This document shows positions 33,461-46,900 of a DNA stretch of 64,000 nt, in pieces. Source of the stretch: Mytilisepta virgata. Its lineage: Eukaryota > Mollusca > Bivalvia > Mytilida > Mytilidae. A program made the position numbers and the translations under genes. The stretch lies in assembly GCA_028015205.1 (NCBI GenBank), contig CM051517.1, positions 54,187,455 to 54,251,454 of the forward strand, in the 5' to 3' direction. The notes beneath the pieces were generated by a model. The model searched no databases, was not told the DNA's origin, and saw only the letters and a list, made by a program, of their open reading frames with translations. Position 1 is the first letter of the stretch, and each line of letters opens with the position of its first letter.

Positions 33461-35390
33461 TAAAAACCTGTACTTGAATTGTAATATTCCATGTGACATA
33501 TGTCTGTCATTCCCATAATTTAAATAAGTTTCACTACATTTTTTATCGGGATTATCTTTTATTGAGACAGTTTTTGTTGAAACAATCAAATGCAGTTACA
33601 AAAACTATAATACAAACAGAGCAGCTTTATACATCTGTCTCCTAATCATTAAAAAACACAAATGAAAACATATAACATGCTCTGTAATATTTGTAAATGA
33701 AAATCAAGCAATATTTGCAACGGAGAAAAATACAAAGGACGAACACGTACATAATGAAAAAAAAAATTGGATGCCGTAGAGGGAGGTAAACATAATTATT
33801 ATACATTTGTATCTTTATTTCTTTTTTGGAGGCGGGGGGGGGGGGGAATAATTAATATTATGGTGTGAATTTTTTGCTTTTAATAATATATTTCTGTACT
33901 GAATGAAGTATAATAGTGTTTTCTTTGTCATTCAGCGTGTTCGAACCGAACTGCAAAATTTCGCACGTACTTTCGACAGATAGATCCTCTAGCGATGTAT
34001 ACAGTTCTTGTATAACAGCAGCGTATAGGGGGCAGTATATTAAAAAATGGGAAGTAGTTTCTAAGTCTGCACATGCTCAATTTGGACTCGCAACAAAATT
34101 CCTGTGGAAAAAATGAGAATTTAAAGACTTTTTACTATTCATTCGTAAACGAGCTACACGATTGCCTAAGTAGTAATGGAACGGCGATTTTTCGTTTTGG
34201 GTTTAAATTCGTTTCTTAAATAAGGACAACGAATTACAGTTTCTTATATTTAATGCTAAACTGTTCCAATTTTTAAAATGATGTGAAAAAAGTTTTTTAT
34301 ATGTTTCATTGAATATTGTTATTTTTGATTTAGCAAGCATCGTTTTTTCTCAAGTTTAATCTTATTCCCTTATTTTGTATAACTCTTAGTCTAACACTGT
34401 TCACTTAAAGTCAACAGGGTTATTCTCCGGTCCAATCAGCGAATCATTTGCATTGTTATTCTGCAAAGGCCTGAACCTGGTACCCATACACATATTTGAT
34501 GGGATATCTGTTTGTCTTCGTTTATTACAAGACAGAGAGATGCATATTAAATTGGTTTAAAATTTGGGTCAGATTTGTTTTGTTTTTTTTTTTGTTTTCA
34601 TTATTTCGTTGTTGCTGCAAAAATTAATATGCTGTTGGCGTGATCAATGCAATAACCCTTTCCAGAAACTCATTTCCGGTATCACGATTCTGACTCTTAA
34701 ATTATAATATGAAGCAAGCTATTTCCCTTACTTTACTTACTCTCGTTTCCGGCGAACGAAACCTTTGTAGCACAATATGGCCATATTCGCTTTAATAAAT
34801 AAATTCACTTAGGATTGCATATGGCTGACCCCATTAAATGACCCACATACTCCCACTAGAGCTCCTATTATATAGTTGTATTTGTAGTTGTACATAACAA
34901 TTCCCAAACACACATTCATATTTTCAAACAGGCTATTAATACAATAATCTAAAAAGGACTAGACTAATTATGACAATCAAGCAACATTCAAAATAACAAT
35001 ATTCTTATTTGAAATTATTATGGTTATGCTATTTTGTATCATGATTTAAGGATCGTCATTACAAGTTCAGGGCATGTAACAGTCTGTGACATAACACAAT
35101 CCTGTATTGCTAAAAGATTGTCTAACTCGAAAAAAAAACTATAATATAAAAATTGCTAACATATTACTGATAAACATGTTATTACCAGTGACCTGGTAAA
35201 CATTTCAATTGGCGTTGATTAATATGAAGCACGTATACAGTGAAATTTATGGACCATTTCTATATTATTTATTTAACATATGTTAATATATTTCATGTAT
35301 TTGTCAATGAAACATTCATACAACCTATTGTTTTGTTGTTTTGAACATGTTTAATGTGATATCATTTTAAAGAGAGGATATATTACTAAA
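33461..35390. other. Intergenic between paralogues 3 and 4
   Basis: No gene recognised. It contains a 13-base G run at 33834-33846 and ordinary AT-rich DNA. A 66-codon open frame near 33916-34116 has no family features. Confidence 0.35.
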
Positions 35391-38300
35391 ATGTGCCAAA
35401 AACTGCTTTTTATAATAGTGTATTGCTTAAATATTGGACTAAAAGACAATGTTGAGGGTACGACAAACTTTATAAAACCAGTATTCAATACCATGACGCC
35501 CTACTTTTGGGTTAACGAAAAGTATGAAAATGTTACAGAGAATCAAGAAAACATCGTATTGTATAAAGGAAAAAGGTGTCAAATTGTATATTTAAATCTT
35601 CTACTTAGACATGCTGCAAGATACCCGTCGCTCTATTGGATAAGGCGAATGACCGATATACACAAGGTCTTAAAGGACAACCCTGACCTTCTCAGACGAC
35701 ATCCGTTTTTGCAAACATGGACCAACCCATTTCCCGAACAGAAAGAATATTCCCAGTCAGCTGTTGGTGATGAAGAGAATCATGTGCATGGCCAACGATT
35801 CGCCGAGAAATTTAAGAAATTGTTTGATGGAAAATCAAACAAAATTCTGTATACCGCGACAAGTAAAAAAGTGACACATGAAAGCTTTGAATCATTTTAT
35901 CAAAGTTTTAACGAAACATTACAATCAGACGCATCAAGACCAAACGTTGCGATAAACAACAAAATACTCCATTTCTACACGAAGTGTCGGAAATATGACA
36001 CGTACAAAAGCAAAGCCGGTACCGAGAGCACCTTATTCCGCAAAGGAAAGGAGATGAAGGCAGTTGTAAATAGATTAAATCAAAAACTTGGAACAAAGAA
36101 TATTAGTACAGGTTTGTTATAAGAAAAATTGTAGATTACTGAATTACAGGTCCCAGTTTCTTGTCACTGAATAATCTTTCCTAGTGAAGATACTAACGAC
36201 TAAAAAATTACGGAACTTCGAAACAACAACACAATTTTTTTGGAAGCAGATACTTCTTTGTGAATATTTTGTCGCAGTAATGGCACACCCTCAGTTTCGA
36301 AAATTTAAAACGACGTCTTACGTGTACTTCAACCTGTTCATTTGTTTCTATGTGGCAATATTTCCATTCTTATTTTCATTTTCAAACAGATTGAACAACT
36401 TTTGTTAATATAATTAAATTAACAAGTTTGAAATTCATAGACACATACTAAACTAAAGAAATGATAAGTAATTAATATTCCACCAGTACATCAAATATAA
36501 AGTAAAAACACATGTAATAATTACATAAATTGTATGCATGTCTCAACGACTGACCTTTTTATGTAATATTTTGAAAGTGAGAATGGAAAAATGTTGTATT
36601 TACTAAACAAAATTGTGTCACAAAATACCGAATAAATTTGACGCACTGTATGGCCATTTGTTGACTGACAACTCATCAGCAGCGCTCCAGATCAAAATGT
36701 TGGAAATCCTGTTAAAGATACAATGATGAATAAGCACAACCATCAAAACACCAAACAATTAAAACAAACAGGAATCCAAACTCAGCTAAGGGTTACTTAT
36801 GCATCAAAAGGAAGAGCGTTAGAAATTTCTGCTAAAATCTTGTCGTTTGTTTGTTTTCTTTGAAGTATATATAGAGATACAAATATTTTCTTTCAGAAAA
36901 TGTCATAACTATGCATCAGATTTGTGCCTTTGAACTAGGATTGTACAATAAATCTGACTGGTGCAATTTTTTTGGAATGGAAGATCTTCTGGTCATCGAT
37001 TACTCGTTTGATTTGATGGTAAGACTACAGATAAAAAAAAGGATGTAAAAGATTATCGCAAAAACATCCATTAAAAAAATGGCCATGAAGTTTTAACAAA
37101 AATGATAGTCTGCTTTATGTAGATTAACGTTGTACATCTAAATCAGTGTAAGACATGAAAATCTATGAAACACAAACTGAGTGATATCAAGTGAGAGTGC
37201 TTAACCATCATTAAATCTTTGAATAAACGACCGCGAAAGAGGAAATTCTTGTAAAAGAGTATTTAAAAAAATGTCACATAGAATGCACTATGAAATAACA
37301 TATAAGATTTTAATGATAACATCATAATCTTATAGAAAATATCAGAAAACTAAACAGCTGCTGCAAACACAACCATTATAACCGGAACCCAGAATAGTCT
37401 GACTTGATATAGACACTAAACACTGAATGGGTTAATAAAAATACTGTGTTGCCAATCTAGATGCGTTGTATATTTGCACAAATTATGTGTCTTAGTAGTG
37501 ATGGCGGTAATTTAAAAGATGTGGATAGCCAACACAACAGAAAACATAGGAAAACTGATTTCACTAAGTTTCACCCTTTTATGGATATATAAAAATACAA
37601 TAAAAATGAATATATGACAACGCTGACTTGACTAGCTAGAAATGGTTATTCTTTGGCGATACATAATTTATTTAACATATCAAAATACACAAATTTATAA
37701 AAAAAAAACTAACTCAGATATTCATAGATGTAAATCAACTGCATGTTTTTTTTGCAGCACTTTTGGAAGAGAGGGTATGGTTACCCTATTAACTGGCAAA
37801 TATCTTGTCCGTTTACTAGTAATCTGTTTCACGCATTTGACACAGTAGTTCAGAACCATGGAACACATGACATGTATGCATGTTTTAAAATTTTATTTAC
37901 TTTTAACAGTATCTTATTTAATTATTATGTATGTATAGTTTGGATTGAGTAGAATTATAGCAAAAACTGGGCAATATTAAGAGATTCCAGATTTCACGTA
38001 CTGTGAAGAGAGAATGGGAGAGATTCCAAACAATGTTTTCAAGCACCGTGAAGAGTAGTTAGGAGAGATTCCAAACAATAGTAGAAATGTATCGAGCAAT
38101 TTGGCGAAGTCAAAAGAAAGAAAACATAACATCTTTTAAACATTAATCAATTGATTTTTAATGTGGAAGGAATGTTCGTTATCTAAATTATTTGTTTCAT
38201 ACATACATCATGAACATGTTATCTACAATTTATAAACAAATGCTTCAAATATTTATATACATGTATTATGATAGAATGAAAAAGTTTCAAAAGATACAAA

Positions 38301-38739
38301 ATTTTGTTTTACGATTTACATAATTATCATGTTTTTCTGGACTGTTGCCGGACATTTTATTTCTGTTGATTTTATAATTTATACTATTATGCTTTTCAGG
38401 GCGAGTATTGCTGATATCCAATTTGCACATTCATACACAATTCTCCCAATTTATACAGCGTTTGAGTTGTTCAAAGACGATAAGCAACTTCTAGCAAGCA
38501 ACTATGACATCAACGGAAATCGAATGTTCAGGGCAAGCCGAATCTGTCCATTCTCAGCCAATTTTGCAGTCGGACTTTACCAATGTGATCAGATGAAGGA
38601 CTATGTTGTAAAGATGTTTGTAAACGAAGCGTCTGTTGAGATACCAGCTTGTGGACATAAAATCTGTTCGTATACTGACTTCAAAAATTATTACAACTCG
38701 CTCGCGAACTGTGATTTCAATAAAATCTGCAGAGGTTAA
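35391..38739 (+). CDS. MINPP1: MINPP1-like paralogue 4 (RHAARYP / HSY), probable pseudoenzyme
   Basis: Exons 35391-36111, 36897-37018, 37758-37873 and 38400-38739 join to 432 codons with the same phases (1, 0, 2) as its neighbours. A short hydrophobic start (LLFIIVYCL) suggests a signal peptide. The fold-defining segments persist (MTPYFWV, NPFPE, QICAFELG-YNKSDWC, HFWKRGYGYPINW, ICPFSANFAVGLYQC), so the protein is under structural constraint. Three active-site positions have changed: the signature is R73-H-A-A-R-Y-P79; the central arginine of SKxRT is Val161 (SKKVT); and the HAE triad is H330-S-Y332, without an acid. Loss of the phosphate-pocket Arg and of the proton donor predicts little or no phosphatase activity, so a binding or structural role is more likely. 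It ends CNFNKIC-type CDFNKICRG with no tail, so it is probably secreted. Confidence 0.87.
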
Positions 38740-38999
38740 CCTATTAAAGATTATTGCATATATGTTTTGTAGTTTTATTTCTTCGGTTGATTTTTCGTTA
38801 GTTTCATCACGGATCGAGATCTTGTTCATCAAAATTAATATCAAAGTATATGCATCATTAAATATTTAGATACCTCAGTCTGTTGGTTTATCATATGACA
38901 GCTCAGTTGCTAGTATCACAATGCAAACGTGAAATGGAATGAATATTTAAATTTATTATTATATAAAAACTGAATGCTTCATTTTTAAGTTTTATTGGG

Positions 39000-39350
39000 A
39001 AACTCTTCACATCCAAGATGGCTGCAAGAGGAGAACATAGCAAGTTTAACATAGGACCTTATGGGAAATTTACTTAAAGATCTTCTTGTCTGAAACCACT
39101 TGGCCAGTTGGAACAAAACCTTGCAGCAATGGTCCTTAGTTGGTCCTCTTTCAGAATTGTATCCGATGATCCTGTCCGCCCTTGAAGATGGCTGCCAGAG
39201 CGGAATTTTAACATAGTTTATAATGGGAACTAATGGGAAAAATCACTGAAAGATCTTCTTGTTTGAAACCAGTGAGCTAGTTGGCACTTGACAGCAATGT
39301 TCCAGGCTGCCAGTCAAGATGGACATGTTCAGGTGAGCGATACAGGCTCT
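39000..39350. repeat. Interspersed repeat with two ~170 bp units
   Basis: AAGATGGCTGC occurs at 39015 and 39185, and AAAGATCTTCTTGT-TGAAACCA at about 39076 and 39247, so the unit is 170 bp. The end AGGTGAGCGATACAGGCTC is shared in inverse form with positions 31-46. I recall this terminus from bivalve sequences. Confidence 0.55.
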
Positions 39351-39354
39351 AGTT

Positions 39355-39550
39355 TGGTTATTGTTTGGGTTTTCAACATTTTCGGCCTTGAGCACGACTG
39401 ATGGATGAAATATGCGTATCTTATGTGTCAATTTCCTAACATTTGCCACTGAGTGGATGTCGCTTATGTGAACTCTAAGTCCCATGGGCATATCACCAGC
39501 TAAGTTGGTATGTATTTCGGTACTAACATGAAATGATATACTTTTCATTT
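39355..39550. repeat. Interspersed repeat fragment, also at 61.88-61.98 kb
   Basis: The segment with TTCAACATTTTCGGCCTTGAG ... ACTGATG ... GAAATATGCG-ATCTTATGTG resembles 61889-61975 (TTCAACATGTTTGGCCTTTA, GAAATATGCACATCATGTG). Remembered as a mussel-type repeat. Confidence 0.4.
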
Positions 39551-40309
39551 TAATGAAACTGTTTCAACATTTTTGGTCTTGTGATTATTTAACAATCTTC
39601 ATATTGCTTGATTATGGCAGATATTGTAGAAGAAAATGATCATTGATGTATATGTGGTCAACATCAGTCGTTAAGCTTGCTGGTATCAGTAAGCGGCGAA
39701 AATATTCAACACTCATCATGCTGGGTGATTAGGGGATATCAGGTTGACTGTTTCTAGCAGTTATTCTAACTCTAATAATAATTGGATCATCAGATCATTG
39801 GACGTTTATATCTACCAAACTTCACTATCGTCAATTTTCAGAATAAAAATTGTAGTAACATAGTTCACTTTTTCATCTAAGACCCAAATACGAGGAGTGA
39901 AGCCTCCCAACGTTTTGGTAATTTCTAACTCTAGATAGATAATTGAAGTTTTAATAGGCTCAATTTAATATCACTTTTTAATCGACCTAAAATAAAATTG
40001 GCTTTACCAGTAAATAGACTCTTAAAAACTTTGTTAATCTTAGGAAAAATTTGAACAATTTTGATCTAAAACATATATACACATTATATGAAAATCTTTT
40101 GGGAATCATACATGTAAAACACTATTTTATAGATGCATGCATATTTTACAGATTTTGAAGCTATGGTAATAATTTAAATTTGAAATATTTTAAAGGAAAG
40201 GGCCCTGTATACTCCCTTTTCTAAGATCTCTGAAGCGGGTTCAGTTAAATCATGGGAATTAGTAACATTGCAAAAAAAGGCCATGATGCTAAGAAAATGT
40301 TAGGATGAC

Positions 40310-40590
40310 CACAGGTGCTTGAGGACAGGACCCTGTCTTGGGTCCCTCAAGATCCACCCCCTTATTAGCATAAATATCAGTTTTCTAATTTTTACCATTT
40401 ATTTGTACTCTTATGGTACAAATAAATGGTAAAATTTAGAAAACAGATATTTATGCTAATAGGGAGGGGGGAGTCGCTATGAGGGGCGACAAATAAATGG
40501 TAAAATTTAGAAAACAGATATTTATGCTAATAGGGAGGGGGAGTCGCTATGAGGGGCCCAAGTCAAGGCCCTGTCCTCAAGCTCTTGTGA
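40310..40590. mobile_element. Foldback element with internal inverted and tandem copies
   Basis: Outer arms: ACAGGTGCTTGAGGACAGG ... CTTGGGTCCCTC pairs with GAGGGGCCCAAG ... CCCTGTCCTCAAGCTCTTGT. Inside, TTAGCATAAATATCAGTTTT ... TACCATTTATTTGTA faces its inverse across a 9 bp loop (~40418-40426), and that inverse arm is tandemly duplicated once (units from ~40427 and ~40489). No ORF. Confidence 0.65.
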
Positions 40591-40992
40591 CGATGACAAA
40601 CAAACTGGAAATTTCAATAAGATCTCGAATACTTTGTCACACGTTTAATTCGTTTATTTTTTTTTATTTATTTTTAGTTATTTATTGTTTCGTATTATGA
40701 AAATATGAAAAAAGCATAAAAGTTTAAAATATGATTAATCTCATTCCTTTAATAGGTGCAAAACTAGCAATGATATAAATTCAAGTAGCTTTTAAATACC
40801 GGAATATATGTGAGCGAATGTAAATTTCTATCTTATTTTCCTGGATCTTTTTTTTAATGGTTATCGGTTATATCTTACAATTTATCCGAAAACCAACGCA
40901 AAAAGGGGAGATAACTGGTGATCCCCATCAAAACAAACATTTACTAGCTATTGATAAGATAACGGTAAACCTGAGAAAAGAAGAAAGATAAA

Positions 40993-43900
40993 ATGTCTGA
41001 CACAAATCTGACTGCAATTTTGAAGAAGAAAGATGACATTCAGCTGGTAAGATTGAGCTGTCATTGCCAAGAATTGCATAAATTTAGAAAATTAAGAATG
41101 CCAGACAACTCGCATCACACCAACTCGCCCAAACTTTGAAAATATTGAGAATATTAGTTACAAACTCGCTTCAACTGTGAAAATCATAGTCACCATTCGC
41201 CCAAACTTGTGAAAATAATAGTTACAAACTTGCCCCAACTTTGAAAATAATAGTTTTAAAGTAGCTCCAACTGTGAATATCTGTTACAAACTCGTCCCAA
41301 CTGATTAAATTTTAATTTTGTACTCACTCTAACTGTGGATATCATAGCTACCAACTGATTGGTGTGGACTTGCTTCCACTGGTAACGCATCAGCTTCTTC
41401 TTTCAGTATGCGTCAGCTGGTTGACTATCCTGCCAAATTTCTTGCCTTCGAATACCATCTTTCTCTGTCGTGGCAACAGCTTTGCTTCTTCATGCAGTTT
41501 TAAGATTTAATTGGTGCAAGTTTGGCAATTATTTTACTGTTGGGGCGAGTTTGTAATTGATATTCACAATTGGAGCGAGTAAAAAATCGTTATTGTCATT
41601 ACATTGTAGTTGGAGCGAATTTGTAAATATTATTATCACCAGTTGGGGTGAGTTGGTGACAGATATTCACATGTAGCAAGTATGAAATTATTATTTTCAT
41701 AAGTTGAAGCGAGTTGGTAACTATGATTTTCACAGTTGTAGCGAGTTTTTAACTAATATTTTCAAAGTTGGGGCGAGTTGGTGAAAAGTTAGTGCGAGTT
41801 GGTGTGGGGCGATTTGTCCTGCACCCTTGCATGTGCTACGGTTATTATGTTAAAAAATTCCAACGAAAGTTATTAACTTATGCCATATTGAGCCAAAACT
41901 ATCTAGCTGTATTGTTTTGTTGTCCAAGCTTGCTTTATAATTTTTGGAGTTGTATATCCATATTCAGAATGAGAATCATGCAATAATAAACAAACAAAAA
42001 TGTTGATCTAATGTTTACTAACAAAGACATGTCTTATGGATTTTGGCAGACTTTATTAGGTTGAAATGAAACTCTAAGATGAGGCATAATCTGTCAAATT
42101 AATTGAGGATTTTATTAGTGGTAAAATTGAATGCTTATTAGAAAAATCATTCCAACCATTGAAATAAACATTCCCTCGTTAAAACTTATGTCATATAAAA
42201 TTTCAATTGTATTTTCAGGAAGATATACCAATACCAGAACCAGGCCTAGGAGGTGAGTACTTTTGGCAGTGTGTCACATTGCTACATTCTAAGAGATCAG
42301 TTGGGATCTGAAGGCATGGCATTTATATTAACTCCTGGCTACATGTATATAATCAGGTCACATTTATAATGATGTATTGATTTTGAAAAACGGATACAAT
42401 GAAGTTAAGTTAAATAAAATACATGTATAAGTAGATTCTGTATTGATGATTTCTAGATCTTGTTGGCCCACCCTTGTATCTTACTTACAACCTGATATTT
42501 GTACTGAACAAGTTGAATTTAACTTGCAGATTTTCTTACAAGATACAAAAAAAGGTCTACCTATATTTTTAAAGGGATTGTAATAGGGAAAAATGAATTC
42601 ATTTGTCATTACCTTATTTGAAAGATAATTATTTCATATTTTACAGGAATACATGATTTTATTGAAATTAATGGAGATATCTGGTTACTAACATTATGTA
42701 AATGAGACAACAAATTTACTGACTGTAATAATAACAGATTTCAAACAACATATAAAATTCTACAGGGGTCTTCTCCAAAGTTATAAATAATGGGTAGGGA
42801 ATCCTCTATTTTTATAAGCATTGCATTCTGAGTTTTGTGTTTTATTATCTTAATGAAAACCTTGAACTTTATTTTAATTGTGAAAAAAGATCAAAAATGT
42901 GAAAAGTAAAAGATTTACAAGGATATTAACTAATGGGAGGCAATTCTATAAACATCCTGATTTTAGCAGACGGACATTTTTATGTTGGGTAATATAGCAA
43001 CTTTTGAAGCTGGCGAATGTACCTGATACTACATGTTTTAAAAACAGATTGATCTTTCAAATGCCTGTAACTGGGCTAGAATTAGCCAATATTTGGGATT
43101 ATGTAGGAGGGAGGGTTTTTTTTGTCACTTTTTTTCATGTTGCAGTTGAAAATTGATAAAGTCATCACCAACAAATATTATATAGTGGAAAAGCTTAAAA
43201 AAAATCTTTTATTTGATACAGTGGAACTCCCCTAAACTGGACCCTCTGAAAACTGGATTCCTATGCAAACAGAACGCTTGCCTTTCGTCCATAATTTACA
43301 CCTATATTTTCAAGTAAAGGTACACTCCAAAAACCAGCCCCTCTGAATTCCAATACTGGATATATTAATTTCTGGCCGAAACATAAATATTCCTGTCAAA
43401 AACACCTAAAAAAACCTGCCTGATTTCTCATTCTTTGCATTGGGTGGAGTGTGTTATATAAAACCCCATAATGTGTACATGGAAAATTCTGTTCTAATAA
43501 AGTATTTTAACTTCACTTTCTACTAAAAAGACTAAGATTTGATTACAGTTAAAGAAAAAACAATGCGCATGTAGTATATATGTAATTTTCATGCCTTTTG
43601 ATATTTCAATTTATTTACTTCCCGTCAGATTTCAGTTTGATATGGAACCTCTAAAAACAGGCACCTCCAAAAACCAGCTAATTTCTACGGTCCCATAGCT
43701 GCTTGGTTTACAGTGGTTCCACTGTATATGGTTTTATTGGGGTATATGATCAGACAAACTGGTGAGCTAAAAGCTTCCTGAACATAGACCATTAATTCAT
43801 GAAGTCATATGAAAAACTGAAGAAAACTGTTGTGTGCACCCATAGATTCCATAATAAACCATGAATGTAGTGACAAATTAATTCCCTTGGTTGGCAAAGC

Positions 43901-46900
43901 AGGAACATTGAATATTGCTGATATTTTTTAGTGTCCTCAGAATAACTGGAGGTGGAGCTGTTTCATAAGGTTTCATTTCCTGTCTGGTTTACCATGTTTT
44001 AATCTTTTTCCATGGTATTCCAGGGTGACTGTCAGATCTGATCATTGCATACAAAACAGTATCTGTCCAATGGACCATGTATCTTAATTTTATATCTGGT
44101 AAATTTCAGAGGTACAGCTTTGCATGCAACATGTAGGTATCTGTGGATCGGATGTGCACTATTGGAAAAATGGCGCCATTGGAGACTTCATACTGAAGGA
44201 ACCAATGATACTGGGACATGAAGCCAGTGGAATTGTCAGTAAACTAGGAGAAGGTGTTAAAAACCTTAAAGTTGGTAGGTTTTATAAAAATAAGAAAAAA
44301 TTTGACTCCCCGATTCAAGTTATCCAAGGGAGATCACACTAAATATTATCATCTAATTAATCTGATTTCCGATTCTTATTTTTCATCTGAAGAAAAAGTT
44401 GTATTATAATATGACCTACTTCAAACACTTTCAGTATACAATAAAGGACCGTAAAGGCAGTAGTTCAATCTTCTACCTTTTGAATGCCTCATTGGAGATG
44501 CAGAAAGGGGACCAATCCAAGAATGAAATTACAGATATCTCTTCTGAGGGGTCACCAGCTCAGTTGTATTTCAATCCTGTCATGAAATTGACAATTTAAA
44601 TTTAATATTAAATTAAACCAAAAAAGTCTTCCTTAGATGGTGTTTCTGGTACTTTATTGGTTATTTTGAGTTTAAAGCTGCTTTACAATATTTATACACC
44701 CACTCCAAAGGAGAGGGGGGTATACTTTTTTACCCTTGTGGTTCTGTCCGTCTGCCCGTAACAAAATTTTTAGTCACACTTTTCTCTGCAACTACTAATT
44801 ACAGACGCTTGATATTTTGTCACAAGCCTTCTATAAGTAAGCCAAATTGTGGGATACATTTTCGGACCAAGGCGACATCTACTTCCTGTTCGACGACTTC
44901 GTTTATGTTTTAACCTTATCGAAATGCGGGGGTATCATGAGTGAGCAATGGCTCACAGAAAATCTTGGTTTTTTTTTTGATTTTCAAATAGATAAAAAAT
45001 TGTATTATTAGAAAGGTGATCTACAAGCAGTCAGTGTGAAACAATGATTAAAGACATTCCCATTTGCTATCAGTTTGTTAATTATTGTTTCATCTTGCCA
45101 CAGTTTTGAGCAGTTCTGATGAGACATCGATTTATTGAAATCTGCATACAGAATGCATATAATTTTTGTTTTATTTTTTAATGATGTAAAATTCTATCAT
45201 TTTAAATATTTAGGTGACAGAGTAGCTATAGAGCCTGGAGTGCCTTGTCGTTTGTGTTCACATTGTAAACATGGGCGTTACAATCTTTGTCCAGACATGA
45301 AGTTCTGTGCTACACCACCTATCCACGGTAACTTAGCCAGATATTATGTACATGCAGCAGATTTCTGTTTTAAGTAAGTAAGCATTAGGTTTTCCATTTT
45401 ATACTTTTTGATGTATTTGTGACCAACTAATTCCTATCCATCACCATCGATGGTTTTAAACAGATTCAGACTACAAATAAAAAGAGGAAATACAGGTGAT
45501 GTTTTTATCCCATAGGCCAGTCTGAATTTGTCACTACCGTAAATTGGGATATTTTGGCTGTTGTTATATTTTGGATTCTTTGGCATTTGTTTCCAATCCG
45601 CCAAAATTAAACAAACCAAAATAAAAATAATCCAAAAAATAAACTTCCAAAATATTACCGATTCTAGTTCTGACATGTACTTATATGTAAAAATCATAAA
45701 CTATGATTATAGTTGCAATATTTTGATTAATTTTAATAAATTACTGTAATCATATTTGTAAAATCAAAACAAAGGAATGATTTTATTTTATCAGTTGTCA
45801 ATCATGACAGCTTGCAGTGACAACATTATTAGCATTTAATCATGCAGATCAGAAAATCTTACCATAATTTTATTCAATTTTAATTTTCATTTATTGTTTA
45901 AATTTTTTCTGGGATTGCCCAAATTAATACTAGTACTGACACAAAGTGCTAAATTTTAACACACCAAAATTTAACGACCATGTTTTTAGCAAAAAACGCC
46001 ACAATATCGCTACACCAAAATATCCGGATTTACGGTATGTAATTCTCTAAAAGTAATAAAAATGAAAAAAATAATACAAAGTTTGAACTAACCTTATATT
46101 CTTTAAAAAATATCAAATTTCAGGCTCCCTGATAATGTAAGTACAGAGGAAGGAGCCCTGTTGGAGCCCCTGTCTGTTGGAGTTCATGCATGCAAGAGAG
46201 CAGGTGTTACCTTGGGGAGTAAAGTTCTGATTTGTGGAGCAGGTTTGTATATATTACCACTATACAAAGAAAAGTTCAGTGTTTTTTTTCTAGTATTTAC
46301 TTCAAGTGGATATGGACTTGGGGGAAAGAGAAATAAAAATGTCATTCAGGATTAACAAGTGAGGTTAGGACTACCTGAGGAAATGGCAACCTTGCTGTTA
46401 GCAAAGCTCACAATCAATACCCCATGCTCCCATCATGTAAGAAACTGCCAATTTTATTATAGAAAGAAATTTAAAATTAAATGGGAACAGATACATTATA
46501 ACACTGTTCAACTGGGTATAACTGAACAGAATAATTCTTAAAAAGAGACTTAATTTTGGTATATTTTATTATACAATATGAAAGAATATCTTTGGGGGAT
46601 AGACAGAATTTCTAAGTCCAAAAGGGTATAAATTTATGGGAAAAAGTATTGGACCAGGACATACTAAGATCTTACAGTATGCAAAGTTTCATTAACCTCT
46701 GATAAGGCATGTTTGAAAAACTGCGGATACAAAAAATTCTGGACAGACAGACAAACGGACAGACTGATTCCTACCAGTATATACCTACCCAAACTATGTT
46801 TGCAGGGGGTATAAAAAAAAATAAGAATTTGGTCTTACATGTAATGTTACATTTTTCTCAATTTGCATGAAACACAATAAATAATGACATATTTGCATAG

